This document shows, one piece after another, positions 1-10,145 of a stretch of 64,000 nt of DNA; the first letter of the stretch is position 1, and every line of letters starts with the position of its first letter. The notes under the pieces were generated by a model. The model was not told the DNA's origin. It saw only the letters and a list, made by a program, of their open reading frames with translations, and searched no databases. This stretch comes from Climacteris rufus (Eukaryota > Chordata > Aves > Passeriformes > Climacteridae), in the NCBI GenBank assembly GCA_013398175.1, contig VZRZ01002687.1, positions 309,166 through 373,165 on the forward strand, in the 5' to 3' direction. Made by a program: the position numbers and the translations under genes.

Positions 1-1393
1 TTTCCCCAGATAAGCCTCGGGTACAATAAAAAACATCAGGCTTTGTACACACACTGAACTGTACAGCAGCACATGCAGAACTGCAATGCACTCACTAAAT
101 GATAGGCCAACTGCAGGGATAGCTTAGAATAAATCAGGCAAACTTCCATTTACAACCAAAACCAAATGCACAAGCACTCTTTGCAAGTTGGATGAAAACT
201 GATACAAAGCTGCTCATTAGCTTTGAAAGCCCTATAAAGTTTCCAAATGAGAGAAAGCAGGTCTGTGGTACCAAGGAAAAGCAAATGTAAGGTACATGTA
301 ACTCTCAGTCCTCCCCTCCATGTCATTCACCCTCTCAGTCATGAATTGATTGCCAAGTACTTCAGCAAAATGAGAATGATGCACCACATCACAGGCTAAT
401 CCTTCAGCAATGATTACTGAAGTCTCTTCACAACCATCTATAACACTCTTGATTTTAAAAGAATTGTCTTTGAACTCAAGAGTTACCCTGGATAGAAATC
501 CTATTCTAAAATAATGAATGTGGGATTGCTGGTCCCTCCCCTTGCTCTCAAAACTCCTTCTTATGTCAGGAGTTCATAACAGCAGGTGACAAACAGGAGC
601 TGCCAGATACAATGGTCATAGTCATCCACTTTTCACCCTAATGAAGGACCTACTTCATCCTTCCTCTTTAATTTTAAACATAATCAGGTTTGCTCATTTG
701 GAGTTGTGACTGGGGTTTTGTAGTTCCAGTTACAGGATATTAAGTCTCCATTAGGTCTGTAGCAGTGCTGTGTCTATGAAATCTTCACAAAGGAAGAGGA
801 CAAAGAGGAAAACTAAAGGAGAGTACTCTCAGTCTGCTTGGAAATCTCTTCTCTGTACAGGGAGAACTATTGCACAGCACAACAGTCACAGCCATCAGGG
901 CTATTTACATCATGAATTAATTATTCCTCTACACACAGAAGGGACAACTAATCTCCCTCCTTGATGCATCACAGTATTTCACTTCAAAGCACCTTCAATA
1001 GCATCCAGCTTCCAGTAAGATTTTAATCCTTCAACTCTGCATTTTGGAGAGGGACTTAAGGGGGTGGTGACTTCATTTTGAATTCTATATTCCTACATAA
1101 CTTAAACTGAAATTACTACACCTAAACAAGACAATCCTCTCCAAGATGCGGACACTCAGTCATTTCCTTTCTGGAGGAGGACAGTAGGCATCACTGTTCT
1201 ATAATGATTTCAAGTTTTGCATTTGTATATATTATTTGTATGTACTATTCCTCTCAGCTTCATGGCTCCCCAAGTATTTTACAGATTCCTTTCAGTAGAG
1301 GTTAGTTTGGCATTTTTCAACACACAGATTTCTCTGTGAGTACCAATGCAGTTGAGGCACTGAGAACTTGACAAAGCCCCTCAGTTTACATGC
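1..1393 (-). other. INPP5F: INPP5F intron 12 (partial)
   Basis: AT-rich intron sequence that begins with the GC donor at 1393 and runs off the window edge. I looked for the exon that should follow (mammalian LKKLGVMPPEQ.. peptide) on the minus strand and did not find it. No repeats or other genes were recognised. Confidence 0.75.
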
Positions 1394-1514
1394 CTGCTGT
1401 TCCATGACCACTCTGGCAATAGCAGCCTGCACCACATTGGTCCGATCCAGGCAGTCCATGCAGTTCACCCGGAAAATTCCTTCCTGCTTACAGATCACTC
1501 CAGCTTGGTCAACC
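1394..1514 (-). CDS. INPP5F: INPP5F exon 12 (Sac catalytic motif)
   Basis: This exon encodes 40 residues after one base that completes the Trp codon split from exon 11. It contains the Sac-family signature RVNCMDCLDRTN, including the CX5R phosphatase loop with its nucleophilic Cys and its Arg, so the enzyme is predicted to be catalytically competent. The acceptor is CTGTTGCCAG followed by GGTTGAC. The exon ends MEQQ, where the human protein continues LKKLG, so the border after CAG is fixed by homology. The next bases are GCATGT, which makes this a GC donor unlike all the other introns here. The reading frame runs on into intron sequence (ACKLRG), which should not be translated. No following exon was found left of 1394. 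Confidence 0.93.
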
Positions 1515-2262
1515 CTGGCAACAGGAAGGGAACAAAAGCACACTGAGACACTTAAAATCCAGTGTAATCCATCAGCTTCTATAAACATGGAGTTTTACCT
1601 ATGGTTGCAACCCAGCCACAGCCCACTCTGAATTAACAACTCTTGTTCCAGCCTATCCCCCTCTTTAACCTGGGCTGGATATCAGACATAAACCCTACTG
1701 GGGCCACAAACAAGATGCAGTCAGATGCTGAATTCAACTCATGCACATTTAACACACGCTTTCAAGAGCAAAGGCCTTTAATTCCAAAGCAGAGAAGCCA
1801 ATAATAATGACAGCAATATAGAACAACATAGAATAATTGATTGAAGGCTGCAGCCACACTCATTACCCAAATGTATGAACTTTAATCAGTACAAACCAAA
1901 GGTCAAACATGCCTGCTTAGTGTCAACAGTAAGGCTGCCATTCTAGGGCTTGTGGGTCAAATACAAAGTGTTTCACATTAAATATGAGTGACCCTGAAAG
2001 TGTCAAATGCAGCAAGCCTTGAGCAGGAAACAGCATCTGAAGATTTTTGCTGTTGTGGGCAATTTTTGGTGTTATTTTTGATGTTATGGGTAGAACATCA
2101 ACACTTCAAAGCACAAAAACTCTGACACACAAGCTGGACACCAAAGGAGAAATATAAAACATAATGGGTTAGGACAAAATTAAGGCCTTTGAATATCTAC
2201 TGTTTATTGGGGTTTTTCTCTACAAATGTTCCCTATTAGTCCAAAAACAGTTAAGTACCTAC

Positions 2263-2340
2263 CAGCACCATTTCATGTCAAGAATAATGTCATGAATGGC
2301 ATCAGTCAGTGTTTGAACGTTTTCAAACTTCATTCCTCGG
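2263..2340 (-). CDS. INPP5F: INPP5F exon 11
   Basis: This exon encodes 25 full codons beginning RGMKFENVQTLTDAI and ending DMKWC, plus one leading base and two trailing bases. It belongs to the core of the Sac phosphatase domain just before the catalytic loop. The acceptor is GTTTTAG before CCGAGG, and the donor is GTAGGT after TG. The split Cys and Trp codons match the phases of exons 10 and 12. The peptide is nearly identical to mammalian INPP5F, with His instead of Tyr in DAIHD. Confidence 0.95.
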
Positions 2341-3666
2341 CTAAAACACAGAATTTCACAAAAGTTAGTGTGAACTAGAGCAGTGACTTTACTTAATAAC
2401 TTTATCTTATTTGTAATGTTAACAAAGATAGTGTTTTGGCTAAGTGGGAGAAACAAACATTCTCTCCTGAAATTAACTTTAAACAGAAGACTATATTCAG
2501 ACCTATTTTACAGTACAGTTCAACATCCAAATCGAAGGCAAGAGGTTAAAGGATCACTAAATTCTCAATAACATGCATTTTTTAATGCTGTTTCCATAAG
2601 GAAAAATAAGTGTGCAGCTATTCAGGCATGTGCAACATTCTGTTCTCATTTTAGGCATAGCCCTGAAAAAAGTAACTGCTATAGATTTGGAACTGGATGG
2701 TGAGTCCTGCTTTACCAGGGACTGTACAGAAAAAAAACCCCTACAGACACATCACCTCCCCCCCACCCCATCAGGCTGTTTTTCAGGATTGTTCTCAACT
2801 CACTCCTGCTCACACTGCAAAAGGAAACAGTCCTGGTCACTACAGCTGTTCACAGGAGAAAAGTAAATGAAGTAAAATGAAAAAAGATTAAGTATCAAAT
2901 CAACCCGTGGTGCCAACAGTCCTGCAGAAGTACCAAAGGCCATTACTATTGCTATTCGTGGGGTTTCCCTTCCCCACACCCCCTCTGACAATGTCTACTA
3001 ATGCCATACTTAGTCAGTCAGTAATGCTCTCCCAAGCCAGCTGCAATCCCTAGATTAAGTTTGGAAATGAAGATTAAACCAGTTGAGAGCCTGTATTGAT
3101 TCACACTCACATGAGGGGAGCAGGAGAAATGCATGCCTGTAACAAATGAAATGCTTGGGCATGTGAACACTGCACTAGGGCATGGCAGCATCAGAGTCAT
3201 GAAAACAGCAACTGCTTACACTGGATTAAAATAAAATCCAGTGTATTTTATATTGAAAAAGAAGCATTGGGGTCCTGAAAAAAACCCGCTGTGTTTTTAT
3301 AGAAACAAGCAAGAGAAACAGAAGCAGAAAAGAATTAAAAGCAGAATGCTACATAGTTGGAAAAAGCAGGTCAGCCACAGCTTTAAATTCATAGCATGTT
3401 TAAGGAAATTCTCTTAAAATGTGTGACAACTAAGCTTTGCCCAATAAATGACTGCATATTTAACAGGTCAGGGACAAAAGATCACAAACAGCAGTGCATG
3501 GTTACCCAAACTGAAAGTTTTATAGTGCTTTAGTTTACAAAATGTATTCTTGTTCAAAAGAAAAGTGTTTCATGTAGAAGTAGAAATAATGAGTTTTCTC
3601 CTCCCTTATACTCACCTTTCATGCTAACAAAAAGATGCAAAGTGATATTTTTAAAAGGTTTCTTAC

Positions 3667-3791
3667 CAGTGCTCATGGAAGTCAAACGAAACATAAGTCA
3701 GATTTGCATTGTTGTAAAGAAGAACTTGTTTAAGGTAAGCATCTCCAATAATCTTCTCTCTGCCTGTCTGATCCACCAAGTTAATAATAAC
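3667..3791 (-). CDS. INPP5F: INPP5F exon 10
   Basis: This exon encodes 41 codons plus two bases: VIINLVDQTGREKIIGDAY at the start and YVSFDFHEH at the end. It is Sac domain core. The acceptor is TTGAACAG before GTTATT, and the donor is GTAAGA after TG. It starts in phase 0 and ends in phase 2, which fits exon 11 exactly. It differs from human at only a few positions, for example Thr for Ala in DQTG and YNNAN for FNNSH. Confidence 0.95.
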
Positions 3792-4230
3792 CTGTTCAAA
3801 AGTTCAATTATTTAACTCTCATCATCTGCTATACAACTTGTTAGATATACAGCATGCAGTACCAAATAGCTCAAGAGTTAAAGATTTGTAGTAATCCTGC
3901 TGAAGTTACAATATTTCCTGGATTGTACCTAAACAAACAAGCTCCAACAGTTACCTGCTTACCCAAATTTTAATACAGAGAAGCTCTGAAAGCACAGGAC
4001 AGGTACACACAAATAGGGTTTACACATTTCCGTAAGTTATTCCTGGGTTTTACAGGTTACTTACATGGATACTTGAAAAACGTAGTAAAATTCTATTTAT
4101 GTATCAACCCTCCAATTGCCAACAAGCTTCTAAAAAAACCCACACACATCACCAAGAAAAACAAACCAAAAACATTAACCTTCATCCCATGCATTTTCAT
4201 GAGATTTCTAATCTGTCATGTAGCACTCAC

Positions 4231-4298
4231 CTGCTTTTTGTAATTTTTCAGCTGTTCTTCAAAGTGTGCACGAAAACAGGGCACAGTTTCATTTTCAC
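4231..4298 (-). CDS. INPP5F: INPP5F exon 9
   Basis: A short exon of 68 nt encoding ENETVPCFRAHFEEQLKNYK and then KQ, after two bases that complete a Ser codon from exon 8. It is part of the Sac domain. The acceptor is CCTTGTAG before GTGAAAAT, and the donor is GTGAGT after CAG. The stretch AHFEEQL..YKKQ is conserved with mammals, while the VPCFR segment is more diverged (human VAYFC). Confidence 0.93.
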
Positions 4299-4662
4299 CT
4301 ACAAGGCAGAGCAGTGTTAGACAGAAACAGCCTGTTCAGCAGTAAGTCCTGTTTGATGTATTAAACCATGCCCAAATTGGTACTCTAAAAAACCCAGATA
4401 GCTTAGCTCAAAGGTAATAACACACTATACAAAATTACTTTTAAAGGTCTTTCATTAATTTGCTCAGCTCTGACATTGCTGTTATATTCTAGTGTACAGC
4501 AAACACTATTCTTAAATTTTGCTTTGTTTTGCTTTTTGTGCAGGAGAGATGGGACAAAAATTTAACTTTTAATAAGCCTGCTTAATCTTTCTACATATGC
4601 ACCACACACCCACATAAGTGTCTCTTCCAAAAGATCTTTAGGTTCTCCACCCAAACACTTAC

Positions 4663-4842
4663 TCTTGTCCAGCCGGGGCCGGGGGTTGTATCTGTATCCA
4701 ACCTGGCTCCAGAAAACAGGCACAGAGCCTCGAGTTTGGATGTAGGAGAGAGTGTGATTGTGGACATGGATCAGTTGTTCTGTCTCAACATAATTTGCCA
4801 CATTTCCATTTTTATCAACACCTCTCCGCTTGTACCGCATTC
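4663..4842 (-). CDS. INPP5F: INPP5F exon 8
   Basis: This exon encodes 59 codons from MRYKRRGVDKNGNVANYVET through the segment GSVPVFWSQVGYRYNPRPRL to DK, and ends with the first base of a Ser codon. It is one of the most conserved Sac-domain blocks: the RRGVD..GN.AN.VETEQ and SVPVFWSQ motifs are shared by all Sac phosphatases. The acceptor is CTCCTAG before GAATGCGG, and the donor is GTAAGT. The frame enters with a Gly codon split with exon 7. Confidence 0.97.
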
Positions 4843-6630
4843 CTAGGAGGAAGGAGAATGGGCAAGGCTTATTTCAGTATTTTCTCAAGCATTAATAATT
4901 TTTGTTGTCATTTTTGACAATGCTAACAAGACAAGAGTTTTAGCTCAAATCCAAGATCAATGGTAGCAGTCACTCCTATCCTAGTTTATTCCCCAGAAGT
5001 TATTTGGACTATATGGATAAAATTTATTTACTGATATCCTACAAGCAGCAGAAAAGCAAGCTGACAGGGCAAGGCAGTTTACTGGCACTATAAAGTCACA
5101 GATACCTCTAGTCCACCTTAAAAGATGCATTTCTTCCTGTTCTGTCATGTTTAGCAAAAAGTTTTACTTCAGTGCTCAGTATTTTCCATGAGCTAAAGGC
5201 CACTTTTACTGACAGAGGCTCCATTTCTCAGAGATCCCACAAGCAGCCCAAGAAGATTCACATGTTCCACAAAACAGAAGACTTCCCCTCCTTGTTTTAG
5301 CCTGTATAACTGATTCTGCATATTAAGAGAGAATGCTCTTCTGACTACAGTTTTATGCCTACCCAGCTCTGATCTGCTCATTAAACAGAAAAGTGTTTGC
5401 TTATCCTTGACTCAAAGGAGAGTACCTCATTATTTCAGAAAGGATGCAGGTGGGTAGTAAAGGAGGGGGAAGGAATAAGAGGGTTGGAAAAAGATTCAAG
5501 GTCATGGAAATTCAGTTCCAAGTCCTGAAGCAGCACTGAACCAAACTTTTGATCTGAACCTCAACAGCACAGAAGGAAAGAAGTTAGAAGTAAGGAAGGG
5601 AAAGGAATGCAAAATACTTATCATAGGGACCTTTATAGAGAAATTCTCAAAGCAACATTACAGCCTTTAATGAGACAGGGAGAAAATTCTACACAGTTTA
5701 TGCTTTGGACTAACAATCAGATGAGCAAAGTAATATTAACAGTAAGAGGGAATTAATAAGAAATTTGCCCTCTGCAATTCAGTTGCTCTGTCTGTGCAAC
5801 AATTTAGTATTAAAAAGGCATACTGCAAACTAAATACTACTCTGAAACCCTCAAATACTTAATCCAAGTTGTTCTGACAAATCATTATCTTGGGAACTGA
5901 ATTAAATGCATCCAAGTGAGCTGTGGTACAAAGATACAGTCCTATGTCAGGGTAAGCTCACCAGGTTTTTTGACATGTTAAAAACCTGACTGTGTAAGAA
6001 AGGAGTTGGAGGCATTGGAGAATATCTTCATAAAAATCAGATCGACTGAAAAGGCCTGGAGTTGAACAGGACCTACTAAATTCCAAAGCGACTCAATTTT
6101 TCTGAGATCCTAAGGAGAGGGAATAATTTTTGTTTTCCTTGATACTTTAATTCAAATAAGACCAAAGCATTGTTCTTATTTCACACTTTGGACCTAATAA
6201 ACATCTCCAGGGGCACAGCATGCACACACATGGCTTTTCAATCTCTCCAGCTGCTGTCACAGCCATCAAAGGAAGACCTTTGAAAATTTAACTCCCACCC
6301 AAGCCTACTGAAATCTATTAGTTCAGAGTTGTAAGCAAGGTCCTCATCCAGGGGATCTCTGCAAAAATAGGACTTTTACCTCAGGAATGTGACCTCCAAG
6401 GATGAATTCAGTGCTCCTGAGCAGACCAGTGAAGTTCCCTGAGTAACAGCTGGGCAGTGTTGTAGGCACTACAGCCTTTCCACTCCCTCCTCCCAGCAGG
6501 AAAAGCTGCAGTGCAAACTCTGACAAGAGCTGACCATCTGCTGACCAACACAGCACTCTCCAGTTTCACCATCTGCATCCCTCTCCAGTGCTCAGAAACA
6601 ATCCCAGTACCTGGAACTATGTTTGCCTAC

Positions 6631-6829
6631 CAGCTCTGTGCCGACTCCGGCGTGAAATAAGTGCCACCAGAAAGGTTGGATGAATGTCATCTACACAAGT
6701 TGATTCCTGAGGAGGAGTTTCAGGACTGCTCTTATCATCATCAGAAGATTCACTATAGTTTACTACAAGTTCTTCAATTTGCACAAATCCTTGAATGATG
6801 GGAATAATCCAGAAGTCCACTTCAGCATT
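6631..6829 (-). CDS. INPP5F: INPP5F exon 7
   Basis: This exon encodes 66 codons plus one base. It begins NAEVDFWIIPIIQGFVQIEE, continues through an acidic Ser-rich stretch (SESSDDDKSSPETPPQEST), and ends FLVALISRRSRHRA. The Sac domain core here is interrupted by the acidic loop, which is a possible phosphorylation region. The acceptor is ACCTTCAG before AATGCTG, and the donor is GTAGGC after GCTG. The NAE residues at the join replace TPD of human; the total length is unchanged. Confidence 0.96.
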
Positions 6830-8078
6830 CTGAAGGTTACAAAAAACATTTACTTTCCTGTTGGTTCTACGTTACCTACAACTATTTCTGCCATTTCTCA
6901 TCTTTATTTAACAGTTGATTCATGTGTTTTTCACGTTTTAAGACATTTTTGCCATATCCTTGCCTTATTTTTGTAAGAGGTACCAGCATTTTTCCTCCAT
7001 CAGGCTTTTTAAATCAGGAGGAAGAAAAAGAGCATTTTTTTACCTGGTTTCTGCTGTAAGGCAGTTTTACAATCTGTGTGGACAAATGCTGTATCATATT
7101 TATAAAGGTAGGTAGTTGTTAGCCTGTTTTCAGCAACACACACCAGCATAAAGCTTATATGGGCTGCCTTAGTCCCCAAGACAACTGGTTCAGGGCTCTG
7201 CACCCTAAAATATCAATTTCTTAAATAGAAGTGAGATCCAAATTCCCCACTAGTTCAGAGTTATCCATTGACACCTTGTAACATGCAAAATACAACTCAT
7301 TAACCTCCTGCATTACACACAGCTTTTCACAGAGGACATAGGTTTACCCTGCTGTGATTCCATAGCCTTTGATTATGTACAATTATTAATGACAGAGGTG
7401 CAGGGCATGAGGTAAGATGTCTGCTGTGATCTTTAAAGAAAACAAGACTTGGCCTAACCTGGCCTACAGTAGTTAGTAACTCAGTCCTTGATCTACAAGG
7501 TTAATTTAAAATGAAGAAAAGATCATCTATTGAAGAAAGAGTGGTGGTTCTCTGTTTCTTTCTGTGCTCATTAGCCAGGAAAATATTTACTCTGAATAGC
7601 TGCTCAGAACAACTTGTTCTGCACTGTTTTTACACTGATCAGCTACTCTGTTCAAGGAGAAAAATACTATTCTCCACTATGGAAGACCAAAGTCTTATCT
7701 CAAAAAAACCTTGGAATTCAGAGGTTATTTCTTTTCTGGCTCCTCCTTATTATCAACTTCAGCTCTGTTCAGGGATAATCCATTTCACATAAGAATACAA
7801 CTTAAATTTACCTTCAGAAATCAGCACAAAAAAATCACACCAAGTTATTCCACACTGCTTTATTGTAATAAAATTTTAAATTCAGATGAATTTCATTCCT
7901 TAGCAATGATCACAGGCTGACTAGAAGGCTGGCTGGGGAAAGAAGGCAGTGCCAGCTGCCCTGATCCTGACCTGTCTGCCAAGCAGGTTTTTAACCAAAC
8001 TTCTATGAAGCCTTAAGTAAACATTTCAACTAAAACTAAAGAATGGTTCTCATAACACACGTTAGAAATAAGACTCAC

Positions 8079-8135
8079 ATCGAGACTGATGAGATCTTCA
8101 ATCATGTGCTTGTTCCAAAAGAATCTGTCATCTAC
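8079..8135 (-). CDS. INPP5F: INPP5F exon 6
   Basis: A 57-nt exon encoding the 19 residues VDDRFFWNKHMIEDLISLD. It carries the conserved FFWN motif of the Sac domain N-lobe. The acceptor is TTGAAACAG and the donor is GTGAGT. Both borders are in phase 0, so skipping it would remove 19 residues without a frameshift. The end of the peptide (ISLD) differs from the human TEIG. Confidence 0.95.
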
Positions 8136-8421
8136 CTGTTTCAAACACAAAAGGGCAGTTTTTGCATTATAACAAGTAAGGTTTGGCAATGTCTGTGGTA
8201 AGGACACCAGTGTTCAATAGTTTATTCACTGCAACTGTACACACAAGTCAGTGCTTTTCATACAACAGCTCAAGTCCTGCTGCTGGAGACTTTCCCTTGG
8301 ACCTGAGCTGGGTACAGGACAACATGTCCAGCTGCTGCAGAATGTGACCAGCCAGGTTTGGACCATGACCATTATTGAACATCACATACCCCCAGGTCAA
8401 AAACAACCACAAAACACTCAC

Positions 8422-8589
8422 TTTTCTCCACAGAGGTAGGTTGGTTTTCTCACACGCGCTCTGCCTCTGCACAGAATTTGTCAGGTCATAGCTCAGGCTG
8501 TAGTAAAAGGAGTCTGAATCCATGAACATTTTGAACAACTCCTCCAATAATCTCTTCTCCAGCTTCTCTTTCTCTTTGCTTTCTCTAAT
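8422..8589 (-). CDS. INPP5F: INPP5F exon 5
   Basis: This exon encodes 56 residues. A charged start (IRESKEKEKLEKRLLEEL) leads into FKMFMDSDSFYYSLSYDLTN and ends in PLWRK. The DSFYYS.SYDLT.S.QR segment is the classic opening of Sac phosphatase domains. The acceptor is TTTCTTTCAG before ATTAGAG, and the donor is GTGAGT after AAA. It is a phase 0-0 exon. The segment ACEKTNL differs from human TGERDGR, in a known variable surface stretch. Confidence 0.96.
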
Positions 8590-9192
8590 CTGAAAGAAAA
8601 AATTGGTTTCTTATGTCTCTCTCTGTGAGTGAAGACGACTCCAGCCATATTTTCCCTTTCTAACCCTGTAGGACAAACACTTTCCCAGTGATGAGCAGGG
8701 CCTTAAAATTCCTAGCACAGATAAACACAAGACACAGCAGCCTCAGAAATAGAATTCTAATCATAATAACTATTGTTTTGACTTCCTAATCCAAACCATT
8801 ATTGTGTTAAAAGCATTTTGATGAGATTGTGTGGTGCTCTCTGAGAAACCAGGCACCAAATTTTGTCTCCAATTCTATATTATAAGAGATACTTATGCAG
8901 AGCAATTTGTAGAAGTTTAGAATCTCACTAGAAGCTAATCCTGGTAAAAAAAGAACTCTATTAGCAATTCTGCCAAAATTATGTAATTAAAAAATGAAAA
9001 ATCACAGAAGAGCCACAGCTAAAGAACCAAAAAAATTAATCTGGGCATCAAGACAATAGTTCCACATTCTGCAGTTTTTCACTGTGGTTTATTTTTGAGA
9101 TCTTAGTATTGAATTTGATCGTCCATCACAACCTTTGAATTATAAACTAAACACTTTGGAAAAAAAACCAAGAAAGTAGTAGAAAACTTTAC

Positions 9193-9321
9193 CTTCTTTT
9201 TATTTGGAGCAGACACATTAGATTTTATTTGAGTAAGAGTCTTCAGCAGAAACTTTGTGTCATCTGGGGACTGTGTTATCTTCTCTGGCTTGTTTATCCC
9301 AAAATGGTGCTTTTTACAAAG
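9193..9321 (-). CDS. INPP5F: INPP5F exon 4
   Basis: This exon encodes 43 residues, LCKKHHFGINKPEKITQSPD followed by DTKFLLKT and a Lys-rich end (SAPNKKK). It links the N-terminal region to the Sac domain. The acceptor is TTATTTTAG before CTTTGT, and the donor is GTAAAG after AAG. It is phase 0-0. The frame has no ATG, so the exon was found by reading the minus strand near 9.2 kb for the conserved HHFGINKPEKI peptide. Confidence 0.95.
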
Positions 9322-10008
9322 CTAAAATAATGACATTGAATTAAAGCCAACAGTTAAATACTCCTTAAAAAGTTCAAAGAAAATTTAATTAATGTCTACA
9401 AAAGCAAGAATTTGCTGTCCACAAACCTAGGGGAGACACTGAAATACACGGGAACATACAGGTTTTCATCTATAGCCTAATTCTCACTTTTTTATAAAAG
9501 GCATTTTCTCCTGTGTTTGTGAGGATCTCTGCCTAAATTTGACATGACTTGAGTACCCACATCCACCTCAGCTTCCCACCCCAATTAAATTAGCATTACT
9601 CCCTTGTATTGTTTTTCCTTTATCCATTCTCTTTTGGAAAAAGAAATCAGCAACATCTGAAGTAAGGATTTCCCTTCAAGCCAAGTTATAGAATTAAGAT
9701 TCCAAAATGGAATTAAAGCAAGAGCATCCTATAAAAAAAATATACTTTCTCCTGGCTCAGTAACTTCTTGTTCTTGTCTGGTATTCTCAATGATCTTTAT
9801 GAAATTTAGGTATAATTTTGTTGTAATTTCCTTCCCTAGCAGAACTCATGATTTGTTTAAAAATATTTTTAATCCAAAAACAATACTTATAAAAACACAA
9901 AATGTTCAGTATGTCCGCTTATACCAGGAGAAAGAGATAAGAGGCATTTAACTCTTATTTCACTGAAGCAGAAGGGGGGAAGTCAGAATTCCTTGAGGAT
10001 AGTCATAC

Positions 10009-10145
10009 CTCCAATTCCAGATCCTGAGGTTCTGTCTCAGAAAGTGGAATCACTGCAATCTTTGTTATTTTGCAAACCTCATGATCTCCTGGAAGTTTGC
10101 CAATCAATGCTTTCTGACGAATTAAAAGGAGCCACCATGGTAAAT
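10009..10145 (-). CDS. INPP5F: INPP5F exon 3
   Basis: This exon encodes two bases of a split Asp codon and 45 residues: LPWWLLLIRQKALIGKLPGD, HEVCKITKIAVIPLSETEPQ, DLELE. It belongs to the N-terminal part of the protein ahead of the Sac domain. The acceptor is TTTTTCCAG before ATTTACC, and the donor is GTATGA after GAG. It ends in phase 0. It is very close to human (VIPLSETE against VLSLSEME). Confidence 0.95.

Larger units (their letters stand above)
1515..10008 (-). other. INPP5F: INPP5F introns 3 to 11 between mapped exons
   Basis: The stretches between the exons listed separately are introns of about 0.3 to 1.8 kb: 1515-2262, 2341-3666, 3792-4230, 4299-4662, 4843-6630, 6830-8078, 8136-8421, 8590-9192 and 9322-10008. 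All have GT donors and AG acceptors with pyrimidine tracts. They are AT-rich with short A or T runs. I recognised no other genes or intact transposons in them. Confidence 0.85.
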
